Source of the DNA: Gnetum montanum
Taxonomy: Eukaryota; Streptophyta; Gnetopsida; Gnetales; Gnetaceae
Length of the DNA: 64,000 nt
NCBI GenBank assembly: GCA_015680685.1
Contig: MNCI01016265.1
Span: forward strand, 319,386 to 383,385
Direction: 5' to 3'
Shown here: positions 11,215 to 22,330 of the stretch, one piece after another
Layout of the letters: each line of letters starts with the position of its first letter
Position numbering within the stretch: the first letter of the stretch is position 1
Made by a program: the position numbers and the translations under genes
The notes under the pieces: model-generated
Told to the model about the DNA's origin: nothing
The model's input: only the letters and a program-made list of their open reading frames with translations
Databases searched by the model: none

Positions 11215-12400
11215 TCCATGTTCAACTTTTATGCCTTGTTCATAGGCTGATACTTAATAAAACACTACCTATTTGTAGTCATGTAGTTAGAGCAACCATT
11301 ATCTATGATCCATATATAAGAAGAGATTTCCTTAATCATCAAGAATGCAAAAAAGTTAGAATTACCTTTGGCTATTAATTGCTTACATGCCCTTGTCTTG
11401 TAAAGCTATTTGAATTATCTCCTCCTTACTTAGAAGTGTCTTGCATAGTGAGGTTTTGTAAGTTTTATAAATTCATTTTCTACCAATACCTTTCTTTAGA
11501 ATGGTCCTTTGTATATAAAATTTGCACCATGTTACTAATAATGATGAAGCATATTTACCTTCTCTTAGTTTGTAATGGATCCTTCTTTCTCTTGAACTTG
11601 ATCTTCCTCTTTGAAATCCTCTAACTCTTTACTAAAATTATCTCCTCTAAAGTTTTAAGATCTTCAATCATTGATTGGTTGTTCATACCTTAATTAATTA
11701 AATGCTCCTCTGTTTTCTTCTACCTATTGAATGTCTTCCTCCTTCCCAATTTTGATTTTTTATCACATAGACATTCTTTGGGTTGAAATATTTCAATTCT
11801 TTTAATTTTCTTAAGAAATTAATCAATTCATCAATTGTATAGATTGTGAGATCCGTGGTTTGCTAAATGATAGTAATGGCTTAATTATACCTTGGATCAT
11901 TGTAGAAAACTCAGATAATCTTATTTACATTTTTCTTTGTTATGTAGTTGTACTGATATCTATACAAATAGCTTATAATTATAAGAATCCTTTCAAGAAA
12001 ATGTTTAAATAGCTTATCTCTCATCAAACTTAGATTATTAAATTCAATGATGTATTTGAGGAGCTTTAACTTTTCATTCTTAGCATTGTATTATATTTAT
12101 TTTGAAGGATCTTCAAACATTTTTTTGGAGGTGGTTTTGATGATGATTCTTTATTTGATTTGTTTAGACACACTTATACATATTATCATCTTGGCAAAGA
12201 CATCTAGCTTTTTATTTCTGTCAAATTCATTTCTTTGTTCGCTTGTCAATACAATGAGGTCTTAAGAGATTACAAACCCTTCTCTGACTAAGTACACATT
12301 GTCTAGAGCTAAGGTAAATTGACTTCTAGCATCAAAACTTTGATTGAAAATGCTTCATGTAAATAAATCTTGATTCAAATGATTGATCAAAGAAGGATTT
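11215..12400 (-). pseudogene. Ty1/copia gag-protease remnant
   Basis: Minus-strand translation gives copia-type gag text (for example TIYTIDELINFLRKLKRIE, the UBN2 gag signature region near 11880-11790). Near 11300-11270 it gives W-I-I-D-N-G-C-S-N-Y-M-T, the copia protease motif (W..DSGCSNHMT) with the active-site Ser changed to Asn. Both ends are ragged and no LTR was found. The plus-strand ORFs at 11379-11624 and 12047-12265 are antisense shadows. Confidence 0.75.
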
Positions 12401-12660
12401 CAATATGATCTTTAAGAATTTCCAAAAACCCTATGAAATGAGCTTGGATTAAGTTGAATTAATATGAAATGAGTATGAAAATAACTTAAAACTAATGATT
12501 AATACCTAATTTTTATATCAAATATTAAGAAATTTATAGATCTACATCAGCATGACCTAAGATTAAGAGATCTTGTAAGATAGCACTTAAAATTAAGAAA
12601 TAACTTGTAAAATATGAGATTGGTTTTGAAATATTGTAAAAATGGATTTGAATATCATTA
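12401..12660. other. AT-rich spacer, no gene seen
   Basis: No coding signal. At 12612-12650 it holds TTTTGAAATATT and AAATGGAT, which recur at 12838-12866 on the other side of the first methylesterase fragment, an imperfect direct repeat of about 40 bp. Confidence 0.5.
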
Positions 12661-12815
12661 CATTCTTACTTGATCGTATTTTATCATAGCAAGGCATTTA
12701 GTGTTTATCCATGGAGCGGGTTATGGTGCATGGTGCATGGTGTTGGTACAAGCTCTATGATCTTCTTAAATAGGAAGCATGTTCCAAACATAAATCAAAA
12801 TCAAGCAATGGATTT
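12661..12815 (+). pseudogene. Methylesterase exon-1 fragment, copy 1
   Basis: Reads H-L-V-F-I-H-G-A-G-Y-G-A-W-C, the N-terminal oxyanion-hole motif of plant methylesterases (HFVLVHG..HGAWCWYK). A 7-bp tandem duplication (TGCATGG twice, 12727-12740) then shifts the frame away from L-V-Q/Y-K-L. It aligns with copy 2 (13501-13660) over about 150 bp including the non-coding 5' side and the AAATCAAGCAATGGA 3' side. Nothing of the rest of the gene follows. Confidence 0.75.
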
Positions 12816-13370
12816 TCATTATGAAATATATGATTAGTTTTGAAATATTTTGAAATGGATGTGAATTAGTTGAGAAATCTAAATTAATACATCATATAAA
12901 TTGAGATATCATTGTGAAATAGAAACAAGAAATGAAAAAAGAGCTTGAAGCTCAAGAGACTTTAGCATAAAGGACTTCTCTACATTTCTATTGTGCATGA
13001 GGGAGACTAACAATTACATTACTTTGGCAACTTCACATCAAGTTCAAAAGAAGAGGCATAGGCTTTATTAATAGCTTTTGACAAAGGAACCCTATGCATG
13101 AAGAGACATTAAACTGTTTTTCTCATTTCCACCTTTATGGTAAGCTAAAGTTTAAAACATAAATCATCTTTATAAACTTTGATGCCTAACCAATAAGTGA
13201 CTTCATATATATTAAAAATGCAAACATAACATGAAACTAGAACACACCTAAAGCCAAGATCTTATAAACATAAACATGAAAGGACCAAAACAATTTATAA
13301 ACTATACTCAACACTCATGGAGAGAGGTAGTCTAATTTTTTTATTCAATGATAATGATACGGTTCTTTTA
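12816..13370. other. Spacer between methylesterase fragments
   Basis: AT-rich, with no ORF or repeat I recognise beyond the imperfect direct repeat noted at 12838-12866. No transposon termini seen. Confidence 0.4.
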
Positions 13371-13458
13371 AATGCATGATCTGTAGCTGAGTTGAGTGGC
13401 TTACAGGCTTTGAAGCCCAAAGCTACCAGCTGGAAGCCAACACCCTACACGGCACTCT

Positions 13459-13466
13459 TATAAAAA
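13459..13466 (+). promoter_or_regulatory. TATA box upstream of methylesterase copy 2
   Basis: TATAAAAA lies about 40 bp before the region shared by the exon-1 fragments and about 310 bp before the ATG of the main pseudogene. Upstream is a small dyad GGCTTTGAAGCC at 13408-13420. This is the only convincing core-promoter-like sequence near the locus. Confidence 0.4.
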
Positions 13467-13500
13467 ACAAATCCTCATAAAAGAGTTTTCTTGAACAGTC

Positions 13501-13660
13501 ATATTCTTACATTCCTAATTTAATCGGATCTTATCACAGCAAGGCATTTGGTATTGTTTATCCATGGAGCGGGTTATGGCGCATAGTGTTGGTACAAGCT
13601 CTCTGATCTTCTTCAACAGAAAGCAGGTTCCATGCATAAGTCAAAATCAAGCAATGGAGT
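13501..13660 (+). pseudogene. Methylesterase exon-1 fragment, copy 2
   Basis: In the frame starting CAT TTG GTA it reads H-L-V-L-F-I-H-G-A-G-Y-G-A-stop-C-W-Y-K-L-S-D-L-L-Q. The conserved Trp (TGG) has become TAG at about 13588. The long ORF at 13564-14046 starts in another frame inside this fragment (MERVMAHSVG) and enters the true frame of the main copy by chance, so its first 70 codons are not methylesterase sequence. Confidence 0.75.
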
Positions 13661-14150
13661 ATCCTCTTGGAAAAAGAAGAAAAAAAGGTTTTTGGGAGCC
13701 ATATCATTACATTCAACGTTATCCTATCTTATCTGCCCAAACTGCTGTTCCTTACTGTTCTTCTTCACAGAGAATGGATAGTTACAGTGCAGAAATAGGG
13801 AAGAAGCATTTGGTGTTGATCCATGGAGGGGCTCATGGGGCATGGTGTCGGTACAAGCTCTCTGATCTTCTGCAAAAGAAAGGCCACACTGTGAATGCTT
13901 TGGATATGAGTGCCTCAGGGATCAACCCAAGGAAAGCTGACGAGATCAAATCCTTAGAAGCGGTCTTCTGGATGTCATGGAAAACAACCTTGCAGAAAAT
14001 GAGCAGGTCATTCTTGTGGGTCATAGCTTTGGTGGCTTCTGTATAAGCTTGGCAATGCAAATGTTTCCTCGCAACATCTCTGCTGCCGTCTTTTTTGCTG
14101 CACCAATGCCTTCACCTGGGGCCTCATTGCCACAGTTTGATAGCGCCGAG

Positions 14151-14278
14151 GTGGGTGCTTTTCTTAGCTTTCAGCTTTCACCTTCATTCCTTCCTTGGAT
14201 CTGTGCTTGGATCTGTGCTGTAATGAACCTCTGTGTTTTGCTAGCATAAGAACTGTATTTTGTTTCTGTTTTGTGTAG
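14151..14278 (+). other. Intron 1 of the methylesterase pseudogene
   Basis: 128 nt with donor GAG|GTGGGT and acceptor TTTTGTGTAG|GA after a T-rich tract. Phase 0. Coding homology stops at the donor (F-D-S-A-E) and resumes at the acceptor (D-F-G-D-S). Confidence 0.8.
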
Positions 14279-14383
14279 GATTTTGGAGATTCAAAGATAA
14301 ATTTGGAGGGAGGGATGCCTATTTCCTTGAAGTTTGGTGTATCACGTAGCAGGGAGCGGCTTTATCAGAAGTGTTGAACTCAG

Positions 14384-15198
14384 GTGGAAAAAAAAAAAAA
14401 AAAAAAAAAAAAACAAAAGATCCAAATACTACCTTTGGTTTATTACAGCTCCAAATTGCCTGTTGCAATTATAAATTTAGTTAATTTGCTCCAAATGTCT
14501 TTGATACTTTTTTTTAATAATGTTTTTTAAATTCATATCATATCATCTTTAATTGAAAAATCATATCCCACTGGTAAATGGGCAACTCTTTTCCTAAATT
14601 GATATGTTTCACATTGGTTGGGAATGTGAGAACATGGAAGGGCGGGCGTGTATACCTAAGCCAGTTCCTGCTCTCTGTTGAAGAAAATCTTTGTGGTGCA
14701 AAACACTGCTAAATTGGATAGGAATAATAGGAATAAATATTAAAATTATAAATATTAGCAAAATAGAGCAGTTATATTCACTGAAATTGGTTACCACAAT
14801 TTTCAATTTTTTTCATCTAAAGGTCAGTTAGAATGGAAAATTAAATATAACAATTATAGTTTTTGGGGGCATTAGAAATAGCAATAAATAATATATTAGA
14901 CTTATAAAATCAATAAAAATATAGTACTATTCATTGGGTTGAATCCTCCTTTCCCATTTATTTTGAATGGACTTCAATATTAACTGGAAATTTATCATAG
15001 AGTTGACAAACTATTATCATGTACAATTTTAATATTGAAGAGATCCTAAAATCAGTGGATAAATAAAAAGTGTTATTAAGAACATTGGCCAATTTTTTTT
15101 ATATTTTGTTTTCAAAACTTATATCATAGTTTATGGCAGATAGAATAAAATTTCAGAGGCAGAAATCCTTACAACTGCAAAGTTAATTGCAATGCAAG
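14384..15198 (+). other. Intron 2 of the methylesterase pseudogene
   Basis: 815 nt, very AT-rich, donor CAG|GTGGA and acceptor ATGCAAG|AC. An uninterrupted A run begins 4 nt after the donor (about 14388-14413). No exon or repeat family is recognised inside. Confidence 0.65.
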
Positions 15199-15294
15199 AC
15201 ATGGTACTTTCCAATTACCTTAGGAGGCCATATCCTATCAACTTGGAGTTACTGCTTATAGAAGAAAAGTATGGAAGTGTTAAGAGGGCCTATG

Positions 15295-15302
15295 TTGTGT
15301 GT
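15295..15302. repeat. LINE target-site duplication TTGTGTGT (left)
   Basis: TTGTGTGT at 15295-15302 is repeated at 21238-21245. Removing the LINE and one copy restores the reading ...Y-V-V-C-K-E-N... across the junction. Confidence 0.8.
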
Positions 15303-15899
15303 GGGTGGTGGGTGTGTGTGTGGGTGGTTGTGGGATTAATATTAAAAGAGTATCGAGTACATCAACCACATTAAGTCACAAGGTTAAAAAGAAGGGCGAA
15401 CTAAGATAATTGGGAATTAGACTCAGGAACAACCTCATAAATAACCGATTGCTAAAAGAGGAAACCCGATCTAAGGCACTACCAATCATCAAGACAAACT
15501 AGCTTGTTACAAGAGAGAATGGCATAAGTTTAGATGAGGTGGAGAGCACTCGATAAAGGACAGAGAGACTTCCAAATGGTGACTTCACACAAATTAAAGA
15601 AGGGAAGCTTTATTACAGAGATTACTAATGAAGAGTGTTGCTTGAATGCATGGGTCTTTCCCAAGGTTGCAAGAGATGAATCAACTAATGACTATCCAAT
15701 TTGAACTTTGATGCTTGAGATTTGAGTTGGAAATGAATGAGGTGGAAGATTTGCAACTTCTCCAACATGGTAAGATGACATTTATTAGAATAATCTATTT
15801 TTTGAAAAATAACATTGCATTTACGCTTCCAAATATAATATAAAATAATAGGCCTAATAACTTTCTATAGAAAATTAAAATTAGCAAAAGTAATGGCCA

Positions 15900-18800
15900 A
15901 AAATCCAAATATAGCATCATCTTGAGATAGCTTGCATGATGGAGATACTTTGGAAGCCCAATCCCACACGACTTAGCAAAGGGGCAATGCTAAAACACAT
16001 GAACAAAGTCATCTTTTCCACCATAGAGAGGGCAATTAGGACTAGGATCCCTAGATATTCTAAATGTTTACCAATAGGTAGACCTTAAGGGAGGAGACAC
16101 CAAAGGAATTGCTTAATTTTAGGGAGGATCAATAGTTTCCAAATATGTTGGAAGAGGGGGATCTAGAATTTTTCTAACTCTTGTTTGTGCCAAGACTTAT
16201 TATAGCATTGAATGATCTCAAATGGGTCATGCAAAAGGTAAAAGGTGAAATATGGCTAGTAAGGTAGGAGTTTTGCCCCATTAATCCATTGAAGGCCATG
16301 AAAAGTGCTTTTCACCGAAACATCTAGTTGCTAATGACAATGGAGAAAGGTGTAAACTCGAGCTAGGAAATGGTTCATTACATCTGACTCCCCATACAAA
16401 TTATAAACTCAACCCCCAAAATCCATTGACCAACTAGCCAAAGAAAATTCAAAGAAATAACATCCTTTCGATACCAGGAGGTAACAATCTTAGCATTTGT
16501 GATGGCAAGGGGAGCAGGCGACAAAGGTAACCACCATGGACACAACTTAAAGAGGATATTGGGGTTGATCTTGACATTAGTCTAGTTAATATAACTACGT
16601 AGAATTTGCCAAGTCCTCCAAATGCCTTTGAAAACATGAGATCTAGAAAAAAATGATATTGTGAGGGGAAAGGATCTAGTTGAAAAAATGGATACCTTTC
16701 CAGAAGGGCTTATTTTTGGGAAATGCTTGATGAAGTCTTAATTGGAGGAGGGTCTTAATAATATCCAAGGCATCTAAATGCTAGACCAACCACTTGGCTA
16801 CCAAGGTAATACCCTACTTAAAGGAATTTAAAAGACCTAAGTTGCCCTTATTCTTGGGAAGAGTAACAATATTCCAAGTGACATGATGGAAGCCTTTCTA
16901 AGAATCTTTGGAGAACCACATGAAGTCATGAAATAATCATTCTAGCTTTTGGTAAGCAGCTTGGGAGGGGGTTGACACACATATGGACTTGCATACGAGG
17001 TACTTACCTGTGAGAGTGAGGGGTTTAGTCTTTCATTTTTCAAGTTTCTTTTGAATCCGATAAATAACCTGCTCCCAAAGAATAGAGGTTGAACCTCTAA
17101 AATAGAAGGGAATTCCCAAAATCTTAATGATGTCTTGATCCTAAAGTCGCTTCCAATTATAGTTGGTCACATGTCTATAATTACTAGTAAAGCTATAAAC
17201 AGAGGATTTATTCCAATTAATAGTGGAACCTGAGGGTGTGCAATATTGCTACACCCTTGATAAGAGGTGATGGAAATTAGTAGTAATGTTTTGAACAATA
17301 AAAAAGGAGTCGTTGGCAAAGTACATGTTAAGAAGCTATTGTTGAGGTGAAGAGAGGCAGACCCCAATGAGAAATTTAGTTTGAATGTCCTAGTTTATCT
17401 GATGACAAAGAAAGTCAGCTGCGATGATAAATAGATAAGGGGCAAGAGGACATCCTAACTGCATTGACCTATGGATAGGAAAGGGAGAGGTGATGCCGAA
17501 GGTAGTGGCTATTGTTGTGATAGCATATGAGAATAAGCATTTTACCATATGCAAGGACTTAGGTTCAAAACCAAGTTTGGTCATGGTATGCAAAATAAAG
17601 TCCTACTTTATGTTGTCATAGGCGTTGGCATAATCAAGTTTCACTAGGAGAATATCTTGACCATCATCCTCTGCCATTTTGAGACCTTTTCACACCACAA
17701 CCACATTGTCTAAAATATATCTACCAGGAGCAAATCCTATTTGCTAGGGAGATATGATTTGTCCAAGAATTTTTTTTTCAGCCATAAGACTAAGCACTTG
17801 ACCCAAATTTTATGCACCACATTGAGAAGAATTATGGGATGCCAATTGGAGATACAGGTAAGATCCCCAAACTTAGGGAGGAGATGAATAACCCCTTGAT
17901 TTAGATTGGGCCCAAGGAAACTAGTTAGGATAGGCTCTTTAATGACCTACAAAAGATCATTTTTCACCAAATCCCAATGAGCTTGAAAAAATTCCATGGG
18001 GAAACCATCATAACTAGGAGCCTTCCCATGACTCAACTTGGAATAGGCTGCCTAAAGCTCCTCCTTGGTGATATAAGTGTTAAGACTTTGCAGCATAGTG
18101 GAATTGATAAGGCTAGAATAATTTAGGGTAGTAGCCTCGAACGATGAGATGTCCATAGGGGTAGCTGCAAAAAGCATTTCATAGTGGTTCTTAAGAAAAG
18201 AGAGGATACTGTTGTGGTTAGTGATGGTGGTACTGTCACTAGAGATTTTATCTAAAGAATGTGAAGGGGAAGCACTATTAAGATACTTAAAAAATTCCTT
18301 ACAATGTTCATCTTGAATATTTAATCAAGTGAGTCTAATTTTATTCAAGGCACTTTATGCTTGGTATACTTCCCATTGTTGAAAGGCTAATTGAGCTCTA
18401 GCTAGCTCCTCATGAACTAGAGTGTTGAAAGGATCTTAAGCTAGTCTATTAATGAGATGTTCAATAGTGAGGTGAATGTTGTTGTATTCTTACCTAGCCT
18501 CAGTAGCCAATGCCTTACCATACGAACGAGCAAAGTTCTGCACTCTACAAGAAGTGCAATGCCACCATTGAATCCAACCCACCTGATTTAAGGGCCTATG
18601 TTTGGCATTCCAAAGGTTAGATAGAAGAAGTCAAGTAGAAGAGGAAGAGAAGCAGTTGTTATGTAGTTGGAAAAGATGGAGTTTTTGTCTATTAGGACTA
18701 CCATGAATTTGGATAGATATAGAGATGAGAAGATAGTTTGATAAGGTAGCATGGTGATGAACTATAGTAGCACAGAAGGCTTGCCAAAAAGAAAGGGTGG

Positions 18801-19437
18801 AGAAACAGAACCTATCTAACCTATTGTAGATGCAAGCTTGCCCAAGATGGAGATTGCTCTAAGTAAATCTATGGAGGCGATCATAAGCAAGGGCATCCAC
18901 CCCATCAGAAAGGTAAAATTTTTTCATAAAGGTGAACTAGGTTTGATACTCGAAATTGCGTAGTTGAGAAAATGCCCCTTCGAGCTTATCTTGAGGGAAT
19001 TTAACCATATTAAAATCTCCTTCGAATATCCAAGGCACTAGGGAAAGAGAATTTGCTAGTTCCTGCCAAAGGAGAGCACATTCTATAGAGTCATTAGGGG
19101 CATATATCGAGCAGATACCAAAAGGGCCATGCAAGGAGGAGAAGGTGGCCCAAGAAACTCTATGTCCAAAATTGGGACCACTTTGAATGATTTTATCTTT
19201 CTAGTACGCTGAGAGGAGAATGACAACTCCTCCTTTCCCACTCACATGGGACGTGGCTAGAATTGATAAGTGAGGATAAAACCAATGGGCTGAAAGAGAT
19301 AAAAGGTTGGTTGAAATCTTAATTTCTTGAAGGAGAACGAAATTGAAGGATCTATTAAGATTGGAAAGAAAATTGCCTGCTCGCTTTCATTGAAGCCTAC
19401 TAGTAAGGCCTTGAATATTCCATGATAAGAGGTTCAT
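15900..19437 (-). pseudogene. LINE ORF2 (endonuclease-reverse transcriptase)
   Basis: ATG at 19437-19435 (MNLLSWNIQGL, the usual start of plant L1 endonucleases). Then FGICSIYAPNDS and WIFEGDFNM (19134-18990) of the endonuclease. The RT block starts near 18060 (KAPSYDGFPMEFFQ), continues with GVIHLLPKFGD and QLGCPLAPYLFII (17500-17420), and has F-A-N-D-S in place of the F-A-D-D catalytic motif near 17330-17320. Surviving open pieces: 19134-18937, 17593-17390, 17367-17167. Stops throughout. Confidence 0.85.
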
Positions 19438-19444
19438 CAGGAAG

Positions 19445-20515
19445 TAGAGGGCATGCCAAATAAAAGGTTAACATAAGGTTTAGAAGTCAAAATATCAACT
19501 TCCATTATTTTTGAGAAGAGGGCAAAGGAGTTGTTGCTAGAGACAGGGGCCACGGAAGTGTTCAGTGGAGAGGAGGTGGAGGGTGGAGTTGAATGAAAGG
19601 AAGATTTGACTCATTTCCTTCCGCTGCCCACCACAAACTCCTCAACCAAGATGAAGTCCTTAATTGCCTTTTGGTGGATGACCTATGTTGAGGTATGTGT
19701 ACCTAATTGTGGCTTTTGTATCTTGGAGGGCCTAGACTGAGAGGAGGATTTTGGAGCTATTTGGGAAGAAGATCCAAACTTGAAGGATTCTAAGGATGGG
19801 CAGGATGGTGTGTCTGGGAAATGGGTTTTGTTGGATGCTATAGATTGTTTCTTCCTAGCTAAGAAGGAACATGTCGATATATGATGTTCAACCCTATGAT
19901 AGTAGCTACATGAGTTTGGAAGATAAAAATAGTTTACTTTTTGGATGAATAGTTTTCTATTAACTGTGAGGGTTAATGAGGTCTTTCGAGGAGCTAGTTC
20001 AATACAATAATAGTGAATCTAAGTTCCATTGATCACCGTACAATGATCAGAAATAATAGGATCCAAGGTGCTCACAATATCCCTATCAATAGATGAAAAA
20101 ATAAGTGGAAGATTTAGCAGTTTCACATAACAAAGAATTATGTTAAAGGCCAAGTCATTGACTTTAAAGTCAAATCTTCAGGTGCATGCAATTAGGGTTG
20201 CATTTGGTGTTGGAAAAATTTTAAGAGAGAGAGAGCCTTCTTGACCTGAGAGGCATTGAATAGTTCCACTAAAATAAAGTTTTGAGCATAGCATTGGGCA
20301 TGAGAAACTTGAATGCTGTAGGATTGAAGGAGGCTTTGGACTTACATGTTAATACTCAAAGACCTTGGTAAAAACCCCACTATTTGAGAAAAGATAAAAC
20401 ATGTTGCAAAATCTTTGGAAACTACATCAAAAATATCATCAAGAAGAAAAAAGTCAATTTGAGATGAGGTAAAGGAACTTCCTTGAGTGAGAGTAGAACC
20501 AGACGAATCCACCAT
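19445..20515 (-). pseudogene. LINE ORF1 (nucleic-acid-binding protein)
   Basis: Starts at ATG 20515-20513 (MVDSSGSTLTQG). The middle shows the plant L1 ORF1 pattern with N-R-K-L-F-I-Q-K-V and, near 19890, Y-H-R-V-E-H-H-I-S-T-C, a damaged CCHC knuckle. The C-terminal third is Ser/Pro/Lys-rich. It would bind the LINE transcript. Interrupted by stops. Confidence 0.65.
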
Positions 20516-21237
20516 TACGACACTTGTGCAAGACCACCCCTATAGCACCAACAAAACCACCCCCTATTGTTGCAGAGCAAGTGAACACTACCACTGCACC
20601 CCTCAGCAAAGAACAACATGTAGCACTAGAACATAGTCCTATCACAACACCAGCTAGCACAATAACACTGAAGAATGGCACCTTCAGTAACCACACCAAC
20701 CCATGAAGCAAGCACAACAACTGCAAGACCAAAAACAACCACAACTATAATTGCAAAGGAAACCCCTAGCAGCCAAAAAAGCCCAGTACAATAGGGACAT
20801 CCCACATAGCCAACACAACACAGTGAGGCCCCACATTGCCACCTCACAGTAGTAGCACAAAACAACCACTAGAATTGTAGCACCGTAGTAGAGAAAACCA
20901 TGGGGAGCCACCATTGCAACAAACGTAGAGACAGGTGGTGCAGGCAACACCCATTGTGACCTAGGCCGAAAACGTAAAGGCCCTAGACAACACAGTATGA
21001 AGAGGAGATCTACCAGTTGAAACCTAGAAAAAAAATCACCAGAAATTACAATTAGGGCTTGCAATCAAAGAGAAAAGCTACCATTGCTCACCACCAGTCA
21101 TGGGGTAAGCCAAAGCAACCAACAATAGCGGCACCACAGGATGCGGAGCGTAGGAGCACTTAAAAATGTAGTAGCGTAGCAAAGGAGCATAAAGCACCAA
21201 TGGTCATAGAGAGTGTCAATTGTCGAAAAGCCAATTA
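20516..21237 (-). other. LINE 5' UTR, Cys-codon-rich
   Basis: Markedly more GC- and CpG-containing than its surroundings, with GTGG/TGCTGTTG-type words on the minus strand. Overlapping minus-strand ORFs of 79-126 codons (21064-20454) are rich in Cys, Trp and Val. I recognise no domain and treat them as frames of a repeat-rich 5' UTR that would act as the LINE's internal promoter. Confidence 0.6.
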
Positions 21238-21245
21238 TTGTGTGT
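21238..21245. repeat. LINE target-site duplication TTGTGTGT (right)
   Basis: Partner of 15295-15302. The methylesterase frame resumes at 21246. Confidence 0.8.
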
Positions 21246-21576
21246 AAAGAGAATCAAGCCATGCTTCCAAAAACTTAACTTAAGACAATTAAGGACAATC
21301 CTCCTCATAAAGTTTACACAATTCATGACTTAGATCACTCTCCCTTTTTTAGCTACCCTGCAAACTTGGTAGATATTTTGCACAAAATTATTGAGACCTT
21401 TTGATAATGTATTTATAGAGAGTGGTCCTTTGGAGTCCACCACTATCCCTGCATTAACCTATGACATTTTTTTGCTGACAAGAATTAATGTAATTGTAGC
21501 CTTAAAAGAATGGTTTCAATGTTTCTTTTGTAAAGATTGCTTCCTAATACTTGGAGGCGTTGTACCTGTCATTAAC

Positions 21577-21582
21577 AATAAA
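21577..21582 (+). terminator. Poly(A) signal candidate of the methylesterase pseudogene
   Basis: AATAAA 173 bp after the stop at 21402-21404, followed by an AT-rich stretch. The chance rate of this hexamer here is high, so support is positional only. Confidence 0.35.
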
Positions 21583-22330
21583 TTAATAATTATTAGCTAA
21601 ATTGTAAGTGAGTACTTAGTGGTGTCATATAGTGGGTCGGGTAATGATCACTGTTTTGTCAAGTTTTCATGTGGCCTGACAGAGTCTTCGATCCATTTTA
21701 GCCATACATTCAAATGATGTGAATTGTCAAGGCCACGTTGCATGTTGTGGTTTTAAGGAGGGGTATGGTCAATAATTACCACACTTAATCAAGCATCATA
21801 TTTAATGTGGGGTGTTGGAATTTGAAATAAGTGAAATATAGGTACATCTCAACATTTATAGAAGTTTATAATTTACTATTACTTAATAGAATTGAATCTA
21901 TGACTTGGGAATTCTAGGCCTGTAGCACTAGGCTAACACCTCATTGTTATCATATATCATTAGTCAGCAGATTTGTATTACCTACATCATATTTTAAAAA
22001 TTTTTCTAAACCAATGACATTATTTACAAGTACTGTACAAGGCTAATATATTAGCTTAGTTATATATTTATAATTTGGCCAAGATAATCTTCTTCATTGA
22101 CAAGTTATAAGTTATTTGAATCAAATATTTCATGGCTTTTAGACAAACAAAAAGATTTATGGATTATAATTTTTATGATTTTCAAACGAACAACAAGATA
22201 TGTTGATCAAATATTTCATAATCATGGGATCAATAATGAAGTATTTGCATCATCTATTATATGTTCTCATTCTCCACTGAATTTGCAGTGCTTATGAGAG
22301 CATACAAAAAATCACAAATTTGACCAATGT
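21583..22330. other. Intergenic, no gene recognised
   Basis: Mixed composition with no domain I recognise. A 66-codon ORF at 22097-22297 has no recognisable motif. TGTTGGAATTTGAAATAAG at 21825 resembles the start of a copia LTR, but no partner was found. Confidence 0.4.

Larger units (their letters stand above)
15303..21237 (-). mobile_element. L1-type LINE, near full length (5935 bp), inserted in methylesterase exon 3
   Basis: A non-LTR retrotransposon with a GC-richer 5' UTR (21237-20516), ORF1 (20515 to about 19445), ORF2 (19437 to about 15900) and a 3' UTR (about 15900-15303), all minus strand. It is flanked by the 8-bp duplication TTGTGTGT. No poly(A) tail is present; the 3' end is a C/A-rich simple repeat (plus-strand GTGGG/GTGTGT, 15303-15335). 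Both ORFs carry several stops, so it is inactive. Confidence 0.88.
13774..21404 (+). pseudogene. Methylesterase (MES/SABP2-like alpha/beta-hydrolase) pseudogene, split by a LINE
   Basis: The family hydrolyses methyl esters of plant hormones or is related to hydroxynitrile lyases. Exon 1 (13774-14150) runs from MDSYSAEIGKKHLVLIHG through VILVGHSFGG; the catalytic Ser codon is AGC 14025-14027. Exon 2 (14279-14383) carries ISLKFGVSRSRERLYQ. Exon 3 is 15199-15302 plus 21246-21404 (DMVLSNYLRRP...VKRAYVV, then NPPHKVYTIHDLDHSPFFS with catalytic His CAC 21336-21338), about 250 codons in all, as in the family. Lesions: a frameshift near 13960, TGA at 14375-14377 with a probable indel beside it, the LINE insertion, Asn (AAT 21252-21254) at the usual catalytic Asp, and TAA at 21276-21278. 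Exon limits are inferred from GT/AG and homology. Confidence 0.88.

Noticed and set aside
11379-12265. Plus-strand ORFs with hydrophobic stretches
   Set aside because: Antisense to the copia gag remnant on the minus strand.
13564-14046. 160-codon ORF that looks like a methylesterase with an extended N-terminus
   Set aside because: The first 70 codons come from an out-of-frame exon-1 fragment (copy 2), and the last 27 or so are frameshifted past 13960. The genuine start is ATG 13774.
20454-21064. Overlapping minus-strand ORFs rich in Cys, Trp and Val that look membrane-like
   Set aside because: They lie in the 5' UTR of the LINE, have no conserved domain, and their bias follows from GTGG/TGTTG repeats.
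22097-22297. 66-codon ORF as a possible copia RNase H or other gene fragment
   Set aside because: No motif could be matched with confidence; composition is that of the AT-rich surroundings.
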